Source: JBMNGH01 sp050949725 (lineage in GTDB: Bacteria; Bacillota; Thermosediminibacteria; Thermosediminibacterales; Tepidanaerobacteraceae). From it: a stretch of 64,000 bases of DNA. Positions 34,944 to 43,277 of the stretch are shown in pieces. Made by a program: the position numbers and the translations under genes. Positions within the stretch are counted from its first letter, which is position 1, and the number at the start of each line of letters is the position of its first letter. The notes under the pieces are model-generated. The model ran no database searches. It saw nothing but the letters and a program-made list of their open reading frames with translations, and was not told the origin of the DNA. The stretch is taken from assembly GCA_050949725.1 (NCBI GenBank), contig JBMNGH010000007.1, positions 4,997-68,996 on the forward strand. Reading direction: 5' to 3'.

Positions 34944-36242
34944 ATGAGTACTACTGCAGAGACACAAAAATCGAGCGCTCATGACCACGCGACTGAAAGG
35001 GTCCCTGAGCGGGAGAAGAAGGGAATTTTTGAAGTTGCAATCGTCACAGCAGGGTTTTGTATTTGCATGTCCGGCCTTTTTACAGGAGCCTCAATCGCCA
35101 TCGGCTTAAATTTCAGACAGGCTATAATCGCTGGAATCATAGGGAACTTAATTCTTTCAGTATACGGTGGCGCTGTTGGAATGGCAGGTGCAAAAGAGGG
35201 TGTGTCCACATCCTTGTTGGCAAGGCAGGGGTTTGGGCGCGAAGGATCAAAGGTAGTGAGTATGGTGCTTGCCCTAACAATGTTGGGGTGGTTCTCAGTC
35301 CAAGTAGGGTTTTTCGGGGATACCATCAGTGCCATGTTCCCGAATGGGGGTTTCTTCGCAACCAAATATGTGGCAGCTTTTTGGGGTGGAATCTTAATGC
35401 TTTTGACCGCCTATTACGGATTTAAAGGAATCAGTGTGCTCAGCAAAATTGCGGTGCCTGCAATTGCAATACTGTCGATTATCGGAATTTTTGCTGCGGT
35501 AAACACTGTAGGTGGTTGGAATTCAATTACTGCTGTAAAGCCTGCCCAAAACATCAGCTTGGGTTCCGGCATTGTAATGGTAGTGGGTTCATTTGCCGCC
35601 GGTGCTTCAGCTCAAGCCGACATAACTCGGTATGCTAAATCGCCGAGAGTTTCCTGGATAGCCACAATTATTGGTTACATGATAGCAAATTTGTTTATTA
35701 TAATGGCAGGCTACATTACGAGTTTGGCTACCGGTTTGGGAGACTTGCCATCGGCAATGCTGCAATTAGGTCTTGGAATCCCCGCACTAATAGTCCTTAT
35801 TGCCGCACAGTGGACTACAAATGATAACAACCTTTACACCTCTTCTCTAGGCCTTGCAAACATAATCAATGTAGACAGATCTAAAATCGTTTTGGTCACC
35901 GGTGTATTGGCAACACTTGTGGGGGTTGCTGGTCTGTCTAACTACTTCGAAAGCTGGTTGGTTATTTTAGGAATTGGTGTCCCTCCTATGGCAGGAATTA
36001 TCTTGGCAGATTATTTCTTCATCAGTGGACAAAAATATAGCTATGGAAAAGGCACTGAATACGCCAAATGGAACCTCAACGCATTTATAAGCTGGATCAT
36101 AGCTTGTGTCGTAGGATATTTTGTAACCTGGGGCATCGGCTCATTAAATTCCTTAATAGTGGGTCTTGTCCTATACATCATATTGATGAAAGTAAATAAG
36201 GACAAAGCTATGATAGGAAAATATATTGAAGAAAAGTTTTAA
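34944..36242 (+). CDS. NCS1-family permease, CodB-like (copy 2)
   Basis: A 432-residue, twelve-helix transporter closely similar to the permease at 24.9 kb: ATVTAGFCICMSGLFTG-type start (here VAIVTAGFCICMSGLFTG), GAVGMAGAKEGVSTSLLARQG, and QWTTNDNNLYTSSLGLAN. It imports a nucleobase or related ring compound with a cation. The ATG at 34944 follows GGAGGAGATGA. It starts an operon with the aminopeptidase-T/NicX-like gene 33 bp downstream, which would act on the imported compound. Confidence 0.92.
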   Translation: MSTTAETQKSSAHDHATERVPEREKKGIFEVAIVTAGFCICMSGLFTGASIAIGLNFRQAIIAGIIGNLILSVYGGAVGMAGAKEGVSTSLLARQGFGREGSKVVSMVLALTMLGWFSVQVGFFGDTISAMFPNGGFFATKYVAAFWGGILMLLTAYYGFKGISVLSKIAVPAIAILSIIGIFAAVNTVGGWNSITAVKPAQNISLGSGIVMVVGSFAAGASAQADITRYAKSPRVSWIATIIGYMIANLFIIMAGYITSLATGLGDLPSAMLQLGLGIPALIVLIAAQWTTNDNNLYTSSLGLANIINVDRSKIVLVTGVLATLVGVAGLSNYFESWLVILGIGVPPMAGIILADYFFISGQKYSYGKGTEYAKWNLNAFISWIIACVVGYFVTWGIGSLNSLIVGLVLYIILMKVNKDKAMIGKYIEEKF

Positions 36243-36275
36243 AACAAATAAAAATATCTTTAAGGAGGTTTTTCA

Positions 36276-37322
36276 ATGCCGACATATTTAGACATGGAGC
36301 TGACTCAAGCTGCCTACAAGCTAATGCACGACATGGTAAAAGTCAAAAAAGGAGAAAGTGTTTTAGTTACTATTGATTCAATATCAGACTTCAGAGTTGC
36401 AGAGGAAATAGCAAAGATATCAGAAGCCCTCGGTGCCAAAGTCATGCTTGCATGGCATTCTACACCTAAAGGATATGGTGCGATGACAATGCCGTATCTA
36501 CCAGAACCTCTAATTGCGTGTGCTGACAAAACCGATGTGTGGATTGAGCTAAATGACCAATGGCTGCTCTACTCTCCCCTTTGGGATAAAGCCGTTACTA
36601 ATGGTCGGACGAGACAGGTGATGTTAGGTGGATTGGGCATTGAGAGGATAGTGAGAAACATAGGTAAGGTTGATATGGCAGTCCAAAAACAATTCCAGGA
36701 TGAACTGACAAGAATGACAAAAGAAGCAAAAGAGGTTCGTATAACTAACAAGGCTGGCACCGACATTAAGTTCAACAATGACCCGAACAGACCTATTAAT
36801 AACGAGATTGACTACAGCACCCCTGGTGCCCACTTCCTCATCGGGCAAATTGGTTGGGCTCCTAAAGAAGAAACCATCAATGGGAAAATAGCAATCGACG
36901 GAGCAATAAGCGGCGGAGGAGATGCAGAATTAGGGGTGCTCGATGAGGTCATAACGTATATAGTTGAAAAAGGCAGGATCGTAGATTTTCAAGGAGGTCA
37001 AAAAGCAGAAATAATCAAAAACCACTTCAAATCACTCAATGATCCTAATATGTATATAGCTGCACACGTATGCTATGGCTGCAGCCCGAACGCCAAGCTC
37101 GAAGGCTGTACAACAGAAGATGAAAGAGTATGGGGAAGCACTCAATGGGGTTTCGGCCATCAAGGTCCTAACTACTCAGGAGGAGAGCCAAGGACTGCAA
37201 AAAGCCACATTGACGGTATATGCTTAGATTGTTCTGTATGGCTGGACGGTCGCAAGATACTTGAAGACGGTGTATTCATTGACAGCAAACTTGCCGAATT
37301 AGCTAAAAAACTCGGTAAATAG
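36276..37322 (+). CDS. Aminopeptidase-T/NicX-like metalloenzyme (copy 1)
   Basis: A 348-residue protein of the family that includes leucyl aminopeptidase-like (M29) enzymes and the 2,5-dihydroxypyridine dioxygenase NicX. Conserved features visible are KKGESVLVTIDS (near residue 25), DVWIELNDQWLLYSP (near 88), the Gly-rich ISGGGDAEL, and a C-terminal HVCYGCSPNAKLEG...DERVWGSTQWGFGHQG...SHIDGICLD block that supplies acidic and histidine metal ligands. It follows an NCS1 permease, so ring or amide hydrolysis of the imported compound is plausible; dioxygenase action is unlikely in an anaerobe. A paralogue is at 45.4 kb. Confidence 0.8.
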   Translation: MPTYLDMELTQAAYKLMHDMVKVKKGESVLVTIDSISDFRVAEEIAKISEALGAKVMLAWHSTPKGYGAMTMPYLPEPLIACADKTDVWIELNDQWLLYSPLWDKAVTNGRTRQVMLGGLGIERIVRNIGKVDMAVQKQFQDELTRMTKEAKEVRITNKAGTDIKFNNDPNRPINNEIDYSTPGAHFLIGQIGWAPKEETINGKIAIDGAISGGGDAELGVLDEVITYIVEKGRIVDFQGGQKAEIIKNHFKSLNDPNMYIAAHVCYGCSPNAKLEGCTTEDERVWGSTQWGFGHQGPNYSGGEPRTAKSHIDGICLDCSVWLDGRKILEDGVFIDSKLAELAKKLGK

Positions 37323-37334
37323 CTTAATCAGAGG

Positions 37335-37365
37335 TCAGTAGGCTGTACATACTACAGCCTACTGA
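37335..37365. repeat. Perfect 12-bp inverted repeat between operon genes
   Basis: TCAGTAGGCTGT and ACAGCCTACTGA enclose a seven-base loop. There is no T tract, so it is more likely an mRNA-processing or stability element than a terminator. Confidence 0.75.
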
Positions 37366-37422
37366 AATTGTCTAATAGCACAATTGTGTAAAAAATAATA
37401 AATAAACACAGGGGGCAGTTTT

Positions 37423-38040
37423 ATGAGCAAACTGGTTAAAGTCGGGGCAGATCCCTTTCCTCCTTATCAGTTTTATGATGAATCGGGAAATGTGAAAGGT
37501 TCCGATTATGACTTGGTAAAAAAAGCATTTAAATTAGCAGGCTACGACATAGAAGTAAAATTGGATGAATGGAAAAAAATAGAGGAAGACCTGATCAACA
37601 AAGTTTTCGATGCTGCCTTCCAGGTCCAACATACGCCTGAAAGAGAAAAGAAATATCACTTTTCTGACCTCTTGAGAAATGCAGTAACGGAAGTTGTAAC
37701 AGGTAAGGAAGGGTTAATTCTTAATTCATATAAGGAAATTGAAGAGAAGGGGTTGAAGATAGGTGTAATCGACAACTACACTTATGGGGACGATGTTGAT
37801 TCCTTGGATCCATCTCTAAAGGTAACTTATCCGGATCAACTTCCTCTGTTGAAGGCAATAAATGATAAGGAAGTAGATGTAGGCATATTTGACAAAGGCG
37901 TCAAAGAATATTTAATGAAAAGTGCAGGTATAACAAATATCCACTCAATTAAACCTCTGGAATTCATCAGGCCTTTGTATGTGGTCTTTAACGATCCATC
38001 ACTGAGGGACGAGTTTAACAAAGGTCTTGCAAAAGTATGA
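37423..38040 (+). CDS. Solute-binding-type (SBP_bac_3) protein without signal peptide
   Basis: A 205-residue protein covering the two-lobed amino-acid-binding fold (VGADPFPPYQFYDESGNVKG at the start, DAAFQVQHTPEREKKYHFSD near 67, IGVIDNYTYG near 113, VDVGIFDKGVKEYLM near 149). Unlike normal ABC binding proteins it begins directly at the mature domain, with no signal peptide or lipobox, and no permease or ATPase adjoins. GGGGGC precedes the ATG. It ends the second PucR/NCS1 module and has its own terminator. A cytoplasmic sensor or ligand carrier is the inference. Confidence 0.82.
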   Translation: MSKLVKVGADPFPPYQFYDESGNVKGSDYDLVKKAFKLAGYDIEVKLDEWKKIEEDLINKVFDAAFQVQHTPEREKKYHFSDLLRNAVTEVVTGKEGLILNSYKEIEEKGLKIGVIDNYTYGDDVDSLDPSLKVTYPDQLPLLKAINDKEVDVGIFDKGVKEYLMKSAGITNIHSIKPLEFIRPLYVVFNDPSLRDEFNKGLAKV

Positions 38041-38050
38041 TTTTGGTGAC

Positions 38051-38108
38051 AAGCCCCCTTGCATAAAAACAGTTTAGATAAAACTGTTTTACAAGGGGGC
38101 TATTTTTT
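38051..38108 (+). terminator. Intrinsic terminator with nested hairpin
   Basis: Outer stem AGCCCCCTTG / CAAGGGGGCT, with an inner AACAGTTT / AAACTGTT hairpin, followed by ATTTTTTCTTTG. It ends the PucR-2 module and faces thiI. Confidence 0.85.
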
Positions 38109-38124
38109 CTTTGTACTTCATTGA

Positions 38125-39285
38125 CTACGGTTTTATATCAATGGTTTGTATGTCACACAACCCTGTATGAATGAGCCTGGCTACGTCAAGGTTGCTTTCG
38201 GCATCATGAACAGACGAAAGCGCTGGCCTAGTCTTGGGGTGCTTTGGCACAAATACCGTACAACAGTCAGCATACGGCTGTATAGAAATATCATAAGTGC
38301 CTATTTTACGGGCATAATCCATTATCTCCACCTTGTCAAAGCCGATAAGGGGTCGGAAAATGGGCATTTCTGCCACTTCATCAGTTGCCATCAATGCCTC
38401 CAGTGTCTGGCTGGCTACTTGTCCCACGCTCTCGCCCGTCACCAGGGCCTTTGCTCCGAACGTTTGGGCCAGCCGTTGTGATATCCTAACCATCATACGG
38501 CGCATAAGTATTGTAAGAAAATCTTCAGGCCCTTTTTCCGCAAGGTTCTTCAGGACATCGGTGAAATTGACCACATGCAAACGAATACCGTTTGAATAAC
38601 TTGCGAGAACCCTGCAAAGATCAATCACCTTCTCCTTTGCCCTGTCACTCGTGAACGGGAAACTGTGAAAGTATACTGCATCAATTTCTATTCCCCTTTT
38701 CATTGTCATATAACCTGCAACAGGACTGTCAATCCCTCCCGACAACAGCAGCATAGCCTTGCCATTTGAACCTAAAGGGAGGCCACCCGGTCCCGGGATT
38801 TTTTCAAGATATACAAAAGCCCTTTCTCTTATCTCAATCTCAAGCACAACATCGGGATTGTGAACATCCACGCTTAGACCGTCCAAATTTGAAAGTAAAT
38901 GAGCTCCAATCTCTTTACTTACTTCCGGAGATTTTAATGAAAAAGATTTGTTTGGCCTGCGCGTCTCAACCTTAAAAGTTTTACCGAAATAAGCCGCACT
39001 TTTCATAATTGATAGGGCTGTTTCTTTTATAGAACTCATTTTGAGTTCACAGCTCATGGCAGGTGAAACTGATACTATGCCAAATACCTTGCTCAAGGAA
39101 TCTGCTATCTCTTCAGGAATACCACTTGCATAGCAATATATACGTCCATGCGTCTTTTTCACGATTATATTGTCGAACCGCTTAAGCGCAGCTTTTATCC
39201 TCTGTATTAGAATCCTTTCAAAAAAAGGGCGGTTTTCACCTTTTAAGGCTATTTCACCAAAGCTTACCAAAAATAGGTTTTCCAT
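38125..39285 (-). CDS. thiI: tRNA 4-thiouridine synthase ThiI
   Basis: A 386-residue enzyme that adenylates and thiolates U8 of tRNA and may feed sulfur to thiamine synthesis. The N-terminal ferredoxin-like and THUMP domains cover residues about 1-165 (KGENRPFFERIL, EIEIRERAFVY), and the PP-loop domain begins at LLLSGGIDSPVAGYMTMKRG (near 180) with GESVGQVASQT near 286. The C-terminal rhodanese domain of enterobacterial ThiI is absent, as is usual in Firmicutes. The cysteine desulfurase gene immediately upstream (2 bp apart) supplies the sulfur. Confidence 0.96.
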   Translation of the reverse strand: MENLFLVSFGEIALKGENRPFFERILIQRIKAALKRFDNIIVKKTHGRIYCYASGIPEEIADSLSKVFGIVSVSPAMSCELKMSSIKETALSIMKSAAYFGKTFKVETRRPNKSFSLKSPEVSKEIGAHLLSNLDGLSVDVHNPDVVLEIEIRERAFVYLEKIPGPGGLPLGSNGKAMLLLSGGIDSPVAGYMTMKRGIEIDAVYFHSFPFTSDRAKEKVIDLCRVLASYSNGIRLHVVNFTDVLKNLAEKGPEDFLTILMRRMMVRISQRLAQTFGAKALVTGESVGQVASQTLEALMATDEVAEMPIFRPLIGFDKVEIMDYARKIGTYDISIQPYADCCTVFVPKHPKTRPALSSVHDAESNLDVARLIHTGLCDIQTIDIKP

Positions 39286-39287
39286 GA

Positions 39288-40442
39288 CTACCTCCGCACA
39301 AATTTTCTAATTTCATTGACCTGTCTCTTAAGTACATCTACCGTGTAATATATGTCTTCAGTTGTAATGAATGGAGACAAGCTGAACCGCACGGCGCCTT
39401 CTATTTCTTCTGAGGTTTTCCCCATTGCCTTTAAGACATGACTTTTACCTGATTTATGTGATGAACATGCAGAGCCTGTAGAAACGTATATGCCGTGGGA
39501 TTCAAGTGCATGCAATAGTATCTCTCCTTTTACCCCGAGAAAAGATAAGTTTAATATGTGTGGCGCACCGCCTGACTCCGGCCCGTTAACAACAATATCA
39601 TCAATTTCATCCTGGACTCCTGAGAGCAATAAGGCCTTTAGTTCCTTCATGTGCCTGCCCCAATTGTCTAAATTGTTGTAAGCCTCCTCAACCGCAACCC
39701 GAAATCCTGCTATTCCAGGTATATTTTCAGTCCCCGATCTAATTCCGAATTCCTGGCCACCACCGTCAAACAGCGGTCTGAGCTTAACCCCGTCTTTTAC
39801 AAATACGGCGCCCACACCCATTGGGCCATATATCTTATGGCTGCTTACAGAAAGAAGATCAATCCCCTTTATACCGGGAATAAGTCGAATCTTGCCAAAG
39901 GCCTGGACTGCATCAACATGAAATAATGTGCCGGCATTTTTTTTGATAATATTAGAAGCCCTTTCAATATCCTGGATAGACCCTACCTCGTTGTTGACAT
40001 ACATCATGCTCACTAAAACTGTATCAGACGTCAAAGAACTGTCAAGTTCATCAATGTCAACATGACCTTGATTATTCACACTGAGATATGTGACAGAGAA
40101 GCCTTCTTTCTCGAGCTGTTTAAATACTTCTAATACGGAAGGGTGTTCTACTGCTGTTGTAATTATGTGTGCATCCCTGGTATTTAAAGCACGTAGCACA
40201 CCTTTTATTGCAAGGTTATTAGACTCTGTCCCGCCAGAAGTAAAGTAAATTTGGTCAGTTCTCACACCCATTGCAGTTGAGACAGCTCTCCTAGCCTCCT
40301 TTAGATATTTCTCAGCTACAATGCCCATTTCGTGTAGAGAAGATGGATTGCCGTAATGGTTTACCATGGCTTCGAAGACAGCCTCGGCTGCTTTGGGAGA
40401 AACACGGGTTGTAGAGCTGTTGTCCAAATATACTTTTTTCAA
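39288..40442 (-). CDS. Cysteine desulfurase (NifS/IscS family)
   Basis: A 384-residue PLP enzyme that removes sulfur from cysteine as an enzyme-bound persulfide. The N-terminal YLDNSSTTRVSPKAAEA is diagnostic; the PLP lysine is in SVSSHKIYGPMGVGA (near residue 200) and the persulfide cysteine in STGSACSSHKSGKSH (near 324). It starts at a TTG after AGGTGAT. Its direct pairing with thiI suggests it is the NifZ/IscS-type donor for tRNA thiolation rather than the main Fe-S cluster desulfurase. Confidence 0.95.
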   Translation of the reverse strand: MKKVYLDNSSTTRVSPKAAEAVFEAMVNHYGNPSSLHEMGIVAEKYLKEARRAVSTAMGVRTDQIYFTSGGTESNNLAIKGVLRALNTRDAHIITTAVEHPSVLEVFKQLEKEGFSVTYLSVNNQGHVDIDELDSSLTSDTVLVSMMYVNNEVGSIQDIERASNIIKKNAGTLFHVDAVQAFGKIRLIPGIKGIDLLSVSSHKIYGPMGVGAVFVKDGVKLRPLFDGGGQEFGIRSGTENIPGIAGFRVAVEEAYNNLDNWGRHMKELKALLLSGVQDEIDDIVVNGPESGGAPHILNLSFLGVKGEILLHALESHGIYVSTGSACSSHKSGKSHVLKAMGKTSEEIEGAVRFSLSPFITTEDIYYTVDVLKRQVNEIRKFVRR

Positions 40443-40467
40443 AATATATCACCTGCTATAAAATTTT

Positions 40468-40821
40468 CTATTTTAACAATTTATCCGGAAAAATTTCTGA
40501 TTGATTTTTCGTGACCTCATTGATCAATGCGTCAACTTGACAAATAATATCACCGTACATTTTAACGAGTTTTTCACCTTCAGATGTAAGGGTCGCACCT
40601 CCGCCATCTTCTCCTCCTATACGTCTTTCTAATAATTGTACCTTTAAACGCCCTTCTGTCCGCTTTATCTTTCCCCAAGCCTGTCGGTATGACATCTTCT
40701 CTTTTGCCGCTGCCTGGTTTATTGAACCGTATTTGTTGATCAAAACCAAGAGTCTGTAAATACCATCACCAAATATTTGTTCACCTTGTTCTTCAAGCCA
40801 TATTTTGTATTTGAGCTCCAT
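40468..40821 (-). CDS. ModE-type winged-helix regulator
   Basis: A 117-residue DNA-binding protein containing only the LysR-like N-terminal helix-turn-helix of ModE (FGDGIYRLLVLINKYGSIN, AAAKEKMSYRQAWGKIKR, LLERRIGGEDGGGATLT). The molybdate-binding C-terminal domains of ModE are missing, as in many short relatives. It may control molybdate uptake or molybdoenzyme genes. It is transcribed ahead of the cysteine desulfurase/thiI pair with a 26-bp gap, so co-transcription is possible. Confidence 0.85.
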   Translation of the reverse strand: MELKYKIWLEEQGEQIFGDGIYRLLVLINKYGSINQAAAKEKMSYRQAWGKIKRTEGRLKVQLLERRIGGEDGGGATLTSEGEKLVKMYGDIICQVDALINEVTKNQSEIFPDKLLK

Positions 40822-41016
40822 GCTTTTCCCCTCTTTTGAAAAATAGGAATAATATTCTCCACAATTATTATATCATAATACCCTATAATGTCATTTTTTA
40901 AGCTTTTTTAGCACACATTTTTAATATTATTTGATTGGTATTTAATTACAGTAGCATAGCAAGCCAACTATTAGGATAACATAAAAAGAGAAGGTCTTAA
41001 GAAGGAGGTGAAGAAC

Positions 41017-41226
41017 TTGCAACTAACCCAAAAAGAGAAGTTTTATCTTCAGGATGCCCTAAGTCATGAACACATTTGTGTTATTAAGTACAACAATTAT
41101 GCAAACCAGGTTCAGGACATGGAACTTGCTAACATGTTCAGAAACTTAGCAACAAGAGAACAGCAGCACATTGACACAATAACAAGTTTACTACAACAGG
41201 GCGGTGTAAATACTACTGGCCAATAA
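41017..41226 (+). CDS. CotF-like spore coat/ferritin-like protein (first of pair)
   Basis: A 69-residue helical protein (QLTQKEKFYLQDALSHEHIC, NQVQDMELANMFRNLA, REQQHIDTITSLL). The helical hairpin with HEH and EQQH resembles CotF/YhcQ-type coat proteins and half-ferritin bundles. The TTG at 41017 is chosen because AGGAGGTG lies six bases upstream; the GTG at 41008 is part of that site. It is followed 23 bp later by a related gene. Probable spore-coat protein; a metal-binding role is possible. Confidence 0.78.
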   Translation: MQLTQKEKFYLQDALSHEHICVIKYNNYANQVQDMELANMFRNLATREQQHIDTITSLLQQGGVNTTGQ

Positions 41227-41249
41227 GTTAGTTAAAAGGAGGAATTTAA

Positions 41250-41474
41250 ATGTCTATAAGCCGAAACCGAACTAAGACAGCTGCTGACAAAGATTTACTA
41301 AACGACATGCTCATGACTGAGAAATACGTGTCAGGAACTTACGAAACAGCAATAATGGAGTCAAGTAATGAGAGTGTTAGAAATGCACTCCGCCATATTC
41401 AAGACGAAGAACAACAGCATGCCAAAATGATTTTCGACGCCATGAATCAAAGAGGCTGGTATACGCCACAGTAA
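41250..41474 (+). CDS. CotF-family spore coat protein (second of pair)
   Basis: A 74-residue protein (TAADKDLLNDMLMTEKYVSG, ETAIMESSNESVRNALRHIQ, DEEQQHAKMIFDAMNQRGWY). The DEEQQHAKMIFDAMN stretch and the WY-ending tail are typical of the CotF domain. AAAGGAGG precedes the ATG and a terminator follows, so it forms a two-gene operon with the previous coat-like gene. Confidence 0.88.
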   Translation: MSISRNRTKTAADKDLLNDMLMTEKYVSGTYETAIMESSNESVRNALRHIQDEEQQHAKMIFDAMNQRGWYTPQ

Positions 41475-41512
41475 TCTCATACATTTATGCATCCTAATCA
41501 GAACATACAACA

Positions 41513-41548
41513 CACCCAAATGACGACGGTTATTTGGGTGTCGGTTTT
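41513..41548 (+). terminator. Terminator of the coat-protein pair
   Basis: Perfect nine-base arms CACCCAAAT / ATTTGGGTG with a ten-base loop, followed by TCGGTTTTACTTT. It also lies at the 3' end of queG on the opposite strand. Confidence 0.65.
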
Positions 41549-42560
41549 ACTTTAACCGTCTTATAGCCCATTGAACGTGTTCTCTAACTGTTTCTGATGG
41601 GTCTCTTAGCATACTTTCCAAAAAAGGAATAGCATCTGATGATGTGTTTGCAAGAGCACACACCGCATTTCTCCTTATCGTATTTCTTCCCCTCCAACCG
41701 GCAGCCGTTTTTCCAAAAGACTTAATATATTCATTTTTACTTATTTTAGCCACCTTGTACAGGTTTGTATCAATCCCGTCTTTTACTACAAACTCTAAAT
41801 GGTTAGGTATTCGTACATGTGTATTGTGGGGGCATACTTCTTGGCAGGTGTCACAACCAAAAATTCTATCCCCAAGAATTGTCCTATATTCTTTAGGGAT
41901 CGAGCCTTTCATCTGGGTAATATATGAAAGGCACTTGTAGGGATTTATCTGATAAGGAGCAAAAAGCGCACCTGTAGGGCACGCCCTGATACAGCGGCCA
42001 CAATTATCACACTGAGTCTCAAGAGGTTCATCAGGATCAATTTGTATATCTGTCAATATTTCACCCAAAAATACCCATGAGCCTAATTCAGGAACAAATA
42101 AACACGTGTTCTGACCCAGCCACCCTATCCCAGCTCTCTTTGCGGCGGCCCTTTCGATGAGACTTCCGGAATCAACTAAGACTTCAAACTTACCATTTTG
42201 TCTTTTGGATATAAAATCGACAATCTCATTGAGCTTCCTTCGTATTAGGTGATGATAATCATATACCTGCGCATATTTGGATAGTCTTCCACAGTCATCT
42301 TTTTGAGTGATTAGCTCCCGATCACTTTGTAATGTTAAATACCCAATAGCAACACATATTATGGTCCTTACACCAGAAAGTATTTGATCTGGACAACATC
42401 TCCTGTCTATGTGGTAGTCTTCAAAAGGTGATAGTAATCCTTGAGATTTTCGCCTTTTAAGTATGCGATTCTCTTCGAAAAAAGGTTCAGCATTGGCAAA
42501 ACCAACCCTGTCAAATCCGATATCATGTGCAAATCTTCTTATCTCCGCCTTCAAGTTCAT
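41547..42560 (-). CDS. queG: Epoxyqueuosine reductase
   Basis: A 337-residue cobalamin- and Fe-S-dependent enzyme that makes queuosine from epoxyqueuosine in tRNA. Two [4Fe-4S] motifs are visible: CDNCGRCIRACPTGAL (near residue 184) and FGCDTCQEVCPHN (near 233). The N-terminal half (GFDRVGFANAEPF, VAIGYL, KYAQVYDYHHLIRRKLN, KRAGIGWLGQNTCLF) is the cobalamin-binding region. A short HEAT-like tail (NAVCALANTSSDAIPFL) ends it. Repeat locus D lies just upstream. No queuosine precursor genes adjoin. Confidence 0.95.
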   Translation of the reverse strand: MNLKAEIRRFAHDIGFDRVGFANAEPFFEENRILKRRKSQGLLSPFEDYHIDRRCCPDQILSGVRTIICVAIGYLTLQSDRELITQKDDCGRLSKYAQVYDYHHLIRRKLNEIVDFISKRQNGKFEVLVDSGSLIERAAAKRAGIGWLGQNTCLFVPELGSWVFLGEILTDIQIDPDEPLETQCDNCGRCIRACPTGALFAPYQINPYKCLSYITQMKGSIPKEYRTILGDRIFGCDTCQEVCPHNTHVRIPNHLEFVVKDGIDTNLYKVAKISKNEYIKSFGKTAAGWRGRNTIRRNAVCALANTSSDAIPFLESMLRDPSETVREHVQWAIRRLK

Positions 42561-42588
42561 AGCTATAACACCATCTTATCTGTGAAGT

Positions 42589-42651
42589 AAGAACCCCACC
42601 CGGCAACGCAATCAAAGACTCCTGCCGGGTCCCGGGAACCTTGTTGTTGCA
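42589..42651 (+). repeat. Dispersed palindromic repeat, locus D
   Basis: Single unit: AAGAACCCCACCCGGCAACG, core CAATCAAAGACTCC, then GGGTCCCGGGAACCTTG and TTGTTGCACA. It sits between an isochorismatase-family gene and queG; the core has one substitution (GACT for GATT) that breaks the palindrome. Confidence 0.9.
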
Positions 42652-42680
42652 CACAAGTATTTTTTATTCTCGAGAAAGGT

Positions 42681-43196
42681 TTATAATATGCTGCAGCCAA
42701 GGGTATTCTGAGCTTCTTTTAAAGCAAAATCATGTACCGTTCTATCGAATGATGCTACTCCATCTTTATAGATATTTACTTTGTAGCCCAGGTTTCTGGC
42801 ATCTGCTGCCGTGTAAAGCACACAAATGTTCGTACAAACTCCTACGATGGAAATCTCATCTATCGACTTTTCCCTTAAAAAGATGTCTAAGTCAGTGCCA
42901 AAAAAAACGCTGTACCGGCGTTTGTAAATTACTTTATCCTCGTCTGCCACATCTATTTGATCGATTATTTGACTACCCCAACTGCCCGCTATACAGTGGG
43001 GATTGAACATATCAAATTCTTTGTCGTCTTTTTCATGATTATCACATATAAATATGATCGGAAAATTGTTACTTCTATATTCATTAATTTTCTTATTGAC
43101 ATAAGGAATGATCTCTTCACCCTGCCGTCCTATATACAGTGCTCCGTCTTTATCGATAAAATCGCGGAGCATGTCTATTACCATCAAAGCCTTCAA
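42681..43196 (-). CDS. Isochorismatase-family cysteine hydrolase
   Basis: A 171-residue hydrolase. The N-terminal MKALMVIDMLRDFIDKDGAL carries the catalytic Asp; a lysine in YKRRYSVF (near residue 92) and the nucleophile in VGVCTNICVLYTAADA (near 120) complete the triad. IICDNHEKDDKEF-type residues (near 53) and the HCIAGSWG segment match nicotinamidases and close relatives. The TTG at 43196 is preferred because AGGTGGTGA precedes it and the family start aligns there. If it is a nicotinamidase it would feed the nicotinate phosphoribosyltransferase at 51 kb; that link is inference. Confidence 0.85.
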   Translation of the reverse strand: MKALMVIDMLRDFIDKDGALYIGRQGEEIIPYVNKKINEYRSNNFPIIFICDNHEKDDKEFDMFNPHCIAGSWGSQIIDQIDVADEDKVIYKRRYSVFFGTDLDIFLREKSIDEISIVGVCTNICVLYTAADARNLGYKVNIYKDGVASFDRTVHDFALKEAQNTLGCSIL

Positions 43197-43277
43197 ATAA
43201 TTCACCACCTGCTTTTGATTTGTCCAACTATTTCAAAAAAATTCTATGTACAACTTACTTCTAATTGTATCTAGTTT

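Noticed and set aside
39288..40442. Assignment of the cysteine desulfurase as the Fe-S cluster IscS
   Set aside because: No scaffold gene (iscU/sufU) or iscR adjoins; pairing with thiI suggests tRNA thiolation instead.
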